NCBI RefSeq assembly: GCF_902459555.1
Contig: NZ_CABPSM010000007.1
Location: 226,799 to 290,798 of the forward strand
Direction of reading: 5' to 3'
Source: Pandoraea horticolens
GTDB taxonomy: Bacteria; Pseudomonadota; Gammaproteobacteria; Burkholderiales; Burkholderiaceae
DNA: 64,000 nt
Made by a program: the position numbers and the translations under genes. Below, piece by piece: positions 57,360-64,000 of the stretch (positions are counted from its first letter, which is position 1; every line of letters begins with the position of its first letter). The notes under the pieces are model-generated. The model was not told the DNA's origin. It ran no database searches and worked only from the letters and a program-made list of their open reading frames with translations.

Positions 57360-57937
57360 CAGCGATGACGTCAAGCGACTCAAGACGCTTGAGGCGGAGA
57401 ACGCGCGGTTAAAGAAAATGGTGGCTGAGCGCGATCTTGAGATTGAGGTCATGAAGGAGATCGGCGCAAAAAAGTGGTGAGCGTGCAGGTTCGCTGTGAG
57501 CAAGCCCGGTTTGCGATGACGCAGGGCTTGAGTCAACGGCGAGCCTGTGCGCTGATGCAGATCAGTCGATCAAGCTTGGGCTACACACCCAGGATGCCTA
57601 CAAAAAACGCACCGGTTATATTCGGTCAGACAACGGGCCGGAATTTGTCAGCACGGCGCTTCTGAAGTGGGCCGTCCAAGAGCGGATCGAGACGGTGCTG
57701 ATTGATCCAGGTAAGCCTTGGCAAAACGGCACTAACGAAAGCTTCAACGGCAAATTCCGTGATGAATGTTTGGCGATGGAGTGGTTTCGGAATCGAATCG
57801 AAGCGAAGATCGTGATCGAATACTGGCGAACCCACTACAACGAAGTGCGCCCGCATTCGAGTTTGCAGTACCTGACCCCGGCCGAATTCCGTCGGGTTAG
57901 CGAATGTAATCCAACCACTGGGGCCGTGAATCTCTAG
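57360..57937 (+). pseudogene. IS3-family (IS407-like) OrfA/OrfB relic, DDE core deleted
   Basis: The end of OrfA (D-D-V-K-R-L-K-T-L-E-A-E-N-A-R-L) runs to a TGA at 57478, then OrfB begins V-S-V-Q-V-R-C-E-Q-A-R-F-A-M and follows on to S-L-G-Y-T-P-R before jumping frames into Y-I-R-S-D-N-G-P-E-F, which holds the second Asp, and ends in the usual H-S-S-L-Q-Y-L-T-P-A-E-F. About 150 residues of the middle, including the first Asp, are gone. OrfA has lost its 5' half. Confidence 0.8.
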
Positions 57938-57961
57938 ACACCAGTGGTACGAAAAAGTCCG

Positions 57962-58321
57962 TCAGGTCAGGGGGACCAGCACGTCACGAACGTGCTCGCG
58001 CACCTGATGAAGTCGCCGCAGTGGCAGAACATGATGGTTGTGATCACGTACGACGAGAACGGCGGCTGGTGGGATCACGTGGCGCCGCCCAAGGGTGATC
58101 GCTGGGGTCCGGGCTCGCGCATTCCGGCAATGGTCGTCTCGCCGTTCGCCAAGCGCGGCAACGTCGATCACACGTTCTACGACACCACGTCGATCCTGCG
58201 CTTCGTCACGCGGCTGCACGACTTGCCGACGCTCGAAGGCATCGCCCATCGCAACGCCGCCTTCGCGGCGCGCGGCGCCATGCCGCCGGGCGACCTGACG
58301 AAGTCGCTGGCGTTCGCGTGA
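57962..58321 (+). pseudogene. 3' fragment of an acid phosphatase/phospholipase C-type phosphoesterase
   Basis: The last 120 residues of an AcpA/phospholipase C-like protein remain: W-Q-N-M-M-V-V-I-T-Y-D-E-N-G-G-W-W-D-H-V with the metal-binding D-E-N-G-G and D-H, then S-P-F-A-K-R-G-N-V-D-H. The 5' three quarters, including the first metal site, are replaced by the IS3 relic that ends at 57937. Inactive. Confidence 0.75.
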
Positions 58322-58387
58322 TGTTCGCGTGACATTCTCGTGATGCGGAGCCGGTGCTGGCGCAAGTCAGTCGACACACTTAAGCAA

Positions 58388-58406
58388 TGGGCGCCTTGCA
58401 GGCGCC
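58388..58406 (+). terminator. Hairpin after the phosphoesterase fragment
   Basis: GGGCGCC-ttgca-GGCGCCC, 65 bases after the stop codon, probably the original terminator although the T-run is missing. Confidence 0.45.
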
Positions 58407-58475
58407 CACAGAATGTTGACGAACCCCATGTTTTTCGGAGCATGGGGTTAATGATCCGGCATTGAATCTATGAAC

Positions 58476-58649
58476 TTATGCGGCGTATCGAACGGGCTTG
58501 TACTCGAAGTAGCTTTTGATCCGCTCTGGTTGTCGTTGAACACTGCGCAGGTGCGACGCAGCGGCCTTGACCAACTTGCAGTTTGGTGCATGCTGGCGCC
58601 GCTCGTTCAAAGCGGTGACAGACAGCGTCCTCGAGTCGATCTTGTTCAT
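58476..58649 (-). pseudogene. IS630-family transposase relic (N- and C-termini fused)
   Basis: An uninterrupted frame of 57 codons starts M-N-K-I-D-S-R-T-L-S-V, like the N-terminus of an IS630 transposase, then passes straight into S-H-L-R-S-V-Q-R-Q-P-E-R-I-K-S-Y, its C-terminus, ending Y-A-A. The catalytic middle is deleted in frame. It is another member of the cluster of core-deleted transposases here. Confidence 0.55.
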
Positions 58650-58689
58650 GAGTCATGTGAACACATCCGATCGAATATGTTCAATATTT

Positions 58690-58860
58690 TCATGCCGGAT
58701 CAATAAACAGAAATGGCGGTATCGGAGAACAACCAGCCCTTGCGTCCGACGACAAACGGGCGGGCGGTGTTCTCGCAGAGATTGTCGGAGTGCGAGGCTC
58801 GAACAATCTGGGCAGGCGCTCGGTGAACATCCGCTGAGGACTGCTGTCCATGCTCCAGCG
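58690..58860 (-). pseudogene. IS66-family TnpC fragment
   Basis: The minus strand reads D-N-L-C-E-N-T-A-R-P-F-V-V-G-R-K-G-W-L-F then S-D-T, the conserved C-terminal block of IS66 transposases, followed by a stop. Nothing of the rest of the element is recognisable, and the region up to 59062 shows no further gene. Confidence 0.7.
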
Positions 58861-59062
58861 GGCCATTCCGCCCTCACGCTTGACTTATGCAGCAGTTCCG
58901 CCGTACGTGAAACCGAAGCAGGGCCGTCCATCGTCTGCCTCTTCACCTCAGGCGCAACACGTTCTTGTTGCGCCTGCAGCAAGGGCAGTTTGATTTGCAC
59001 AGATTCAGTTCAGCCGCCCCTTGATACTCGTAAATTCCGGGCGCTCCCCGCGACAAATACGG

Positions 59063-61747
59063 CTACAACGGTACAACTAAATTCTGAGGTATTTTCCCAA
59101 AGTTCGCCACGTAGAAAATCTCATCCTCCTGGGTAACGAAAACATGATTTAATGCATCGATTAATTCGTCTTCGGTGATTTTTCCCTCTCTCACCAACCT
59201 CGGACCGTCGTATTTTACAATGTCCTCAATCCGCCTAAATTCATTTTCTCCAGCTCGCCTGTTTATTTGAAACAGTGCGTAATTTTTATCTCTATTATTT
59301 CTCATAAAATCCTCAGATACGCTTCGCGTCCCTGAAAGCGAAGCAGCCTTGTCCTTGATCCCTTTCTCGCTCGCCGTATGCTTAATGGCATAAGCCAGAA
59401 CATCGTCATGCGTTGCATGCGCCGGCCCGGTAAAACCGACTTCTCTGTAACCAACCCCAGCGACGGGCTCTGCTCCTGGTCGAGGTTGAGCCCGATAAAG
59501 AACATCTGGCAATGGACGATCGGCATATTTATCAATGCGGTTCTTTAAATCGATCTCCTTCATGTATGGATTTTTATATATTGCATCAGTTTTTGCATAG
59601 AGCTTATTAAGATACTCTACGTCGTCGGGAGCGGGGGCGACCCGCGAGGATCGCCAATGGAAGCCGCAACTTTTGAAAATCAGATCCCTCTTGCAACGCA
59701 GCACGTCCGTTCCATCAGAATTCTTTATTTTTTTAATGTCCACCAACGTAAGACTCTCCTCTTTCATCCTATTCAAATTAAAATTCGTAAAAGGAGGCGA
59801 AACAAAATCAAGCAACTCACTCCCCGTCTTTCTTGCTAGTTTTGAAATTTTCATATTTCCTTTTAACGAACGCAAAGTCGCCAAAACTCCCTGCCCGGAA
59901 GCGTATGTGGCTTTGGCGTGCACGAGTCCACTTTTAAGAGAACTTAAGCCGGCCTTGCCTATTGCGGTGAGCGTAAGACCCAAATCTATTAAATCAAATG
60001 CAATATCTTCGATCTCAATCTGATGACCCGGATCATTTATGCCATCAATGATTTGATCATAGAATGGAATTACCATGCCAAAGAGCTTGTCGATGACATC
60101 CTTCCCATCACTCCCTTCCTTGAATGATTTTATGGTGTGCTTCACTTCCTCCCGGATTTGAAGCTCCATTATCTCCTTGACGGTCTTTCCATTTAGGGCC
60201 ATGTAATATCCAAGCCCATCCCCTTTATCAACAATGAAGTTGGCGATTGAGCAACCCCTGGGATTGCTTATTTGGCATTCTGGAGCAAACGGCTCATCGT
60301 GAGTTGCGAACGGAATACCCATGGCGCGGAGGACTTCACGATTACTGAATTTTATCTCCACCGATCCTTCCCGATTCTGGATCGGCATTAAATTTGTTCG
60401 AGCGACAACTCGAAATTCTCCTTTGGGACCGATAACCCCAAAATGTTCGTCTCCTTGCGAAACTCCGAATTGAAATACATAGGCCGCCGGATTGGTATTT
60501 GTCAATGGAATACTTTTCGGATAGATACGTATCGACGGATTATCGCTCTTGGATTTTAGTATATTGAGAGAAACGCTCCTGATAACTTTTGCGACATTGA
60601 TAGGATATTCCATCTCAAGTCTGCTAAGACCAGCCAACTCCCCATTTGCAATGGCCTTTGCCGTAGCAAATCGATCAAGGTGATTTTCAATGTAGTCAAC
60701 AAACTGCCCGTAATACAATTTTGTGGCTTTTGCATTTATTTGAGCAGCCGCCCCCACTCTTCCATTGGGTGTTGAATTAATCCGCACTCGCTCAGCAGGA
60801 GTCATATTTTTATCGACGTCTTCTCTCACTTTCTGCCAGGTTTTGAACCCAGACGGAGGCGGCGGTGGGTTTAGAGCAAGGTCCCATGCCTCTTTGAAGA
60901 TTTCGAGGCACTCTTCGTCACTTACAGGGCGTTTATCTCTACCATTTTCCGCACACCAGGCTATTGCTTCTTCTTTCCAGAGCGCCAAATCGGCATCACT
61001 AGCAAGATCGCTGTTACCATTATTCCCCTCATTGGAGTGAATTTTGTTTGCGAAGGCCAATAGATCTGCACCGCGCGCCCCATTCGCCGCCTCCCCAAGT
61101 AGTTTTCGAACGGCCTTTTGTCTCGCGACAATTAGCGGGTGTTCTTCAGTTTGAACGTCACTCGCCGCTGTCGAGCTGGGGGCATTGTTGTCGTCGGCGG
61201 AGCGTTTGTGGGGTTGTGGTCGAAGGACGTTTGGCGAGGAAGTATCACTTCGAGAATCGTTTGCCAAGTGAGGGGCGTCAGAGACTGCATTGATTAGAAC
61301 AGGAACCGCACCGGTGAGATTCGAGGAAGAGCTGGCATTTCGGTGGAAATTTTTGTGCAGTTCGACTAGCGTCGCAGGAGATGTTGGCTGAATGCCTGAT
61401 GAGCGGCTTTCATTCAAATTGAATTTTGGCGCCCCGAGGTCGGTTCGTTCCCGCACCTTGGAATCGAATTTTCCTGCTTCATTGTCGTTGGATTTTGCAG
61501 CGAGGTTAACCTTCGGGTTTATTGCATCACTTTTTTGGGAGGGAGGGTTCTTAAGGACTTGCGCCGCCTCCGCGGCATATTGCCCAGCCAGCAAAAGAGC
61601 ATATAGCGCCGCTGTTCGCGGAGCATTTTGTACGCTGATAGGTGCAGCCTTGCTCCGGCGGGATGGATGTGGATTGTCGTGCGTTGCCATATTGAAATAG
61701 CCGTTATTTCTCCTATTATTATTTAGGAGTACCAAATTTTTATTCAT
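59063..61747 (-). CDS. Large protein with cholera/pertussis-like ADP-ribosyltransferase C-terminus
   Basis: Protein of 894 residues, AT-rich gene. The C-terminal 150 residues carry an R-STS-ExE ADP-ribosyltransferase: R752 in V-L-Y-R-A-Q-P-R-P (cholera toxin has L-Y-R-A-D-S-R-P), S803-L-S805 in place of S-T-S, and E874-D-E876 followed by I-F-Y-V-A-N-F-G-K-I-P as in E-x-E-V...G-G-I-P. The middle (about 300-640) is a helical toxin-like region with hydrophobic helices near 550-600. Residues 38-62 form one hydrophobic stretch near the N-terminus, without a clean signal peptidase site. AAGGAAG precedes the ATG. Likely a secreted toxin or effector; target and secretion route unknown. Confidence 0.75.
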   Translation of the reverse strand: MNKNLVLLNNNRRNNGYFNMATHDNPHPSRRSKAAPISVQNAPRTAALYALLLAGQYAAEAAQVLKNPPSQKSDAINPKVNLAAKSNDNEAGKFDSKVRERTDLGAPKFNLNESRSSGIQPTSPATLVELHKNFHRNASSSSNLTGAVPVLINAVSDAPHLANDSRSDTSSPNVLRPQPHKRSADDNNAPSSTAASDVQTEEHPLIVARQKAVRKLLGEAANGARGADLLAFANKIHSNEGNNGNSDLASDADLALWKEEAIAWCAENGRDKRPVSDEECLEIFKEAWDLALNPPPPPSGFKTWQKVREDVDKNMTPAERVRINSTPNGRVGAAAQINAKATKLYYGQFVDYIENHLDRFATAKAIANGELAGLSRLEMEYPINVAKVIRSVSLNILKSKSDNPSIRIYPKSIPLTNTNPAAYVFQFGVSQGDEHFGVIGPKGEFRVVARTNLMPIQNREGSVEIKFSNREVLRAMGIPFATHDEPFAPECQISNPRGCSIANFIVDKGDGLGYYMALNGKTVKEIMELQIREEVKHTIKSFKEGSDGKDVIDKLFGMVIPFYDQIIDGINDPGHQIEIEDIAFDLIDLGLTLTAIGKAGLSSLKSGLVHAKATYASGQGVLATLRSLKGNMKISKLARKTGSELLDFVSPPFTNFNLNRMKEESLTLVDIKKIKNSDGTDVLRCKRDLIFKSCGFHWRSSRVAPAPDDVEYLNKLYAKTDAIYKNPYMKEIDLKNRIDKYADRPLPDVLYRAQPRPGAEPVAGVGYREVGFTGPAHATHDDVLAYAIKHTASEKGIKDKAASLSGTRSVSEDFMRNNRDKNYALFQINRRAGENEFRRIEDIVKYDGPRLVREGKITEDELIDALNHVFVTQEDEIFYVANFGKIPQNLVVPL

Positions 61748-61825
61748 GAATTCTTCCTTATATTGTGGACGTGCAGGTTAAAGGCCTAGAAAAAATAAAT
61801 CTTGCTGAGGCGTTGCTAAGAGCTG

Positions 61826-62165
61826 TCAGCGCAAGTCATCAACGAATCGTATACAGATGGCCGCGCAGCATGGGGAAGCATGCACAACATGAATGTCGAG
61901 ACGCCGCTCAAAGCGAATGCACAGTTTGCCGAAGCCGGCAAGCCAGGCATACATGCGCTCGACTACCCAGCGATGCAGCCCGTGCCGCTCCTCGCTTTCC
62001 ACGCCGCGAAGTGTGATCCGGGCCGTGATGCCACGCTGCTTCAGGCAACGCCAGCAGCGGGCAAAGTCGTGGTCCTTCCCACGGAATACGGATTTGAAGA
62101 ACGTGCAGAATGCCGTTCGATGCGGCGCGGTCGCCTACCGTGCGACCTCGGCCGCCCTTGGATGA
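61826..62165 (-). pseudogene. IS5-family transposase relic
   Basis: On the minus strand, S-K-G-G-R-G-R-T-V-G-D-R-A-A-S-N-G-I near 62150 matches the N-terminal part of IS5 transposases. Then, after deletion and a frame change, R-W-V-V-E-R-M-Y-A-W-L-A-G-F matches the C-terminal YREK-like end, to F-V-D-D-L-R-stop at 61826. The DDE core is missing. It ends 79 bases upstream of the ADP-ribosyltransferase gene and may carry its promoter. Confidence 0.75.
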
Positions 62166-62529
62166 GGGCGTGAAGACTGGAATTAAGGTTCCAGCGCTGC
62201 CCGTAATTCGTTGCTGTTGCGTCTCGCCATTCCCCAAGCATGTCAACATGTTTGCCCGACCGACGCACGGCCAGACATAACCAGCTATTAGTATTACTAG
62301 TATGCATACCTAAATATTAGGAATATTATTTATACCCCTTGCCTTCATATGAGAAGGCGAATTGCAGTAAGAACGGGGCACTATCAGAAGTATGGAGGGT
62401 AGACGTGCTTCTGTTGCCGGAGGCTCGTCCCAGCGGCACTGGCGATTGTCGGCGCCAATGAGGTGAAATCCCCTCGGTGCTTGATGCAGGCTTGATTAAG
62501 GGATCAAGGACCTCCACCTCAACTCACAG
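62166..62529. other. Gap between IS5 relic and leader-protein gene
   Basis: About 360 bases. It includes a strongly AT-rich stretch (62285-62340, many TA steps). No protein or RNA gene that I can support. The AT-rich stretch may be an insertion target or part of a promoter. Confidence 0.35.
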
Positions 62530-63141
62530 TCATGGGTAACAAGACAGACTCCAGCACTGGCGTGATTCAATACTCGGGCAAGTGCTGCTGTTGAACCGAG
62601 CTCGACGATATGCAGTCCAACGCTTCGGCATTGATCTGCGGCACCGCTGCGGCATCCATATATATCGTCCCCCTCTGTGTAGTCGTGCTTTGGCATAGGC
62701 TCCCCGCACGACTCTCTCTTGAATAACCTCGAACCTTCTCAGTTGTTCCGATATTCCAGGGGACAGCGGTCGTTCGATGAAGTTCGGCAGGGCATCCACC
62801 GCCGCGGCATGGATAGGCGGTTCCGTTCGCCGCCCCGTCTGCTCGGCTTGGCGCACCAAGCGCACATTGTTGCCGACAGTAGTCGCCTGCGTTGATGTTG
62901 ATTTTGATGTTGACTGGCTCGCGTGCCCCGCGGCGCCTGCCGTCGTTCGGAGGGGCGACAGGAGTTGATCCAGGCTCGACGACGTACGGGCCCAACCGTC
63001 AGCCTGACGCGCTTCACGCACGCCGGTGCCTAGGGTAGACGACTGCGTTGTAGTTGAGGTTAACGGGGTAGGCTGTGCCGACGTTGAAGTCGTGGCAGGA
63101 AGCTGGGAGCGCGTGGCCCCGGAGCCGGAAACAGGATACAT
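62530..63141 (-). CDS. 203-residue leader-type protein, sibling of the repeat protein
   Basis: Residues 1-24 match the repeat protein at 3524-4972 at 14 of 24 positions (M-x-x-V-S-x-x-G-A-x-R-x-Q, then T-S-A-Q-P). A motif V-R-x-x-R-Q-A-(D/E) occurs twice here (about residues 40 and 94) and once there. No helix-turn-helix modules follow. From about residue 145 the frame becomes odd (rich in R, W and C), while another frame (62496-62696) reads smoothly as H-I-V-E-L-G-S-T-A-A-L-A-R-V, so a frameshift near 62690 is possible and the gene may be decaying. Secreted effector remnant is my inference. Confidence 0.5.
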   Translation of the reverse strand: MYPVSGSGATRSQLPATTSTSAQPTPLTSTTTQSSTLGTGVREARQADGWARTSSSLDQLLSPLRTTAGAAGHASQSTSKSTSTQATTVGNNVRLVRQAEQTGRRTEPPIHAAAVDALPNFIERPLSPGISEQLRRFEVIQERVVRGAYAKARLHRGGRYIWMPQRCRRSMPKRWTAYRRARFNSSTCPSIESRQCWSLSCYP

Positions 63142-63211
63142 TGGATTTATCTCACGGAAGCGCTTTCGATTGCGGCGTGCTCGTTATCGTCGCAGCCCGC
63201 CGTCTTTTTTT

Positions 63212-63253
63212 ATTGTCGCAGAGGCTCACCGTTCACATTTGTATAAATCGCTC
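63212..63253 (-). promoter_or_regulatory. Conserved upstream element, copy B
   Basis: On the minus strand GAGCGATTTATACAA starts at 63253, 112 bases before the start codon. Over 42 bases it aligns without gaps to the copy at 5010-5051. Downstream, CTGCGACAATAA recurs as CTGCGACGATAA 28 bases later, a local duplication that accounts for the longer spacing. Confidence 0.5.
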
Positions 63254-63323
63254 TTTCGGCATTTGATGTCGGTCAGAAAAAGGGGAGGCCTCCATTCCGT
63301 AAAATTGAGGAATGGAGGCATAC

Positions 63324-63577
63324 ATGAACCGGATCCCGAAAGGCATCTGGCGGTGAAGCTAGCAATGACCGAGGGAGTCGGCCTATCAGAGGCTGCGCGG
63401 CGGCTCTCGATATCGAAGATGCTGGCGAACTGGGTGCGTGCAGCGAAAGCCGGCAAGCTCAGGCGTGTAGGGCAGCAGCAAAAGCCGTTGACGGAGATCG
63501 AGGCTGCACTCGGGCGGGTCAAGTGGGAATTGGCCGAAGTGAAGATGGAGCTAAGCGTGTCCCCCAAGCCGTCTTGA
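63324..63577 (+). pseudogene. IS3-family OrfA relic, frameshifted
   Basis: The ATG at 63324 begins M-N-R-I-P-K, the usual OrfA start, but runs out of frame within ten codons. The neighbouring frame continues A-V-K-L-A-M-T-E-G-V-G-L-S-E-A-A-R-R-L-S with the helix-turn-helix and the Lys/Glu-rich zipper, and stops early at 63577. No OrfB follows. An IS end, TGTCGGTCAGAAAAAGGGG, lies at about 63268. Confidence 0.75.
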
Positions 63578-63581
63578 CGGG

Positions 63582-64000
63582 CTATCGATTTCCCCATCGA
63601 TTGGTCGCCAGTCGCATCAATGCTGCATTGGCAGCACGTATATCGAATCGCTCTGAATCGAACCCTGGACCAACCCACTGGCGGTAGTGCGTGGCTTCCT
63701 CGCTGTCCGGGTTATCGCGCAAGGTGGTCAGGAACACTTCATATCCGGGCGGACCCCCTACATCTTCGGGCGGGCAGGCACGCGCGCCATCGAGAACCCT
63801 GGACTCGCCCCATGATTCGTCTTCAATCGTTTCAATGTTTTCGACGACGATCTGGTGATACCAACCGTCACCGAAGTCATATTGGTAAATGATGTGCGAG
63901 TCAGGCCGGAGTACTTTATTCAGTTTGGTTTTCCGGTCATCAAACGTCTTGGTCAGGTCCATGAACTCCAGTCCTGCGTCTATATCGAGCTGGGCATACG
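63582..64000 (-). CDS. pRiA4b ORF-3-like family protein (partial, N-terminus outside window)
   Basis: At least 139 residues, open to the window edge, so the true start lies beyond 64000; an internal ATG at 63962 is in frame. The conserved Y-Q-Y-D-F-G-D-G-W-Y-H and C-P-P-E-D-V-G-G-P-P-G-Y blocks are the hallmarks of the plasmid pRiA4b ORF-3-like family, common on mobile DNA and of unknown function. The IS3 relic ends five bases from its stop codon. Confidence 0.85.
   Translation of the reverse strand, partial: YAQLDIDAGLEFMDLTKTFDDRKTKLNKVLRPDSHIIYQYDFGDGWYHQIVVENIETIEDESWGESRVLDGARACPPEDVGGPPGYEVFLTTLRDNPDSEEATHYRQWVGPGFDSERFDIRAANAALMRLATNRWGNR

Noticed and set aside
61750..61860. A third copy of the shared upstream element before the ADP-ribosyltransferase gene
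   Set aside because: The GATTCGTTGATGACTTGCGC stretch there is the coding end of the IS5 relic, and it lacks GAGCGATT and the TGCGACA block.
62567..62995. 142-codon frame overlapping the leader protein
   Set aside because: Alternative frame over the leader; the leader frame is the one conserved with the gene at 4972.

Overview
The window is high-GC chromosomal DNA from a betaproteobacterium of the Burkholderiaceae, most like Pandoraea. I infer this from gene content and order: hemC-hemD-hemX-hemY opposite ppc, tamA-tamB opposite DUF3460-scpA-panC-panD, and the mrp/dcd/decarboxylase block beside metG. There was no database to test it against. I saw no rRNA, tRNA or CRISPR array.

Layout. 0-3.2 kb: an AT-rich three-gene operon of beta-propeller-like proteins, unlike its neighbours in base use. 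3.5-5.05 kb: a minus-strand gene for an unusual protein of six near-identical 62-residue helix-turn-helix-like modules. 5.05-8.0 kb: benE with a coupled 55-codon ORF, and a divergent MocR-type regulator. 8.2-21.8 kb: ppa, then an acid-catabolism block (FMN hydroxyacid dehydrogenase, IclR regulator, DHDPS-family aldolase, polyamine-type ABC importer with fused permease, FAD-linked dehydrogenase, aldehyde dehydrogenase, SDR, MFS carrier). An ATTGCAAT-type motif upstream of iclR recurs in the divergent dehydrogenase promoter, which suggests one regulon. 21.9-25 kb: a DHA2 exporter and an uncharacterised 479-residue protein. 25.1-55.4 kb: conserved housekeeping genes: heme synthesis, ppc, secreted chorismate mutase, argH, gltS, arginine/lysine decarboxylase, dcd, mrp, an OmpA-like lipoprotein, metG, an Lrp regulator, a BamE-like lipoprotein, tamB/tamA, scpA, panC and panD.

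55.4-64 kb: a degraded accessory region. It holds broken peptidase and phosphoesterase genes, pieces of at least five transposases (IS3 types, IS630, IS66, IS5), an AT-rich gene for an 894-residue protein with a cholera/pertussis-toxin-like ADP-ribosyltransferase C-terminus, a 203-residue leader-like protein, and a pRiA4b ORF-3-like gene running off the end.

The most interesting signal links the two ends of the window. The helix-turn-helix repeat protein (3.5-5.0 kb) and the 203-residue protein (62.5-63.1 kb) share an N-terminal leader and a conserved upstream DNA element although 58 kb apart. I infer a co-regulated, probably secreted (effector-like) protein family whose repeat member may read DNA. 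The ADP-ribosyltransferase protein may belong to the same arsenal but lacks the shared element.
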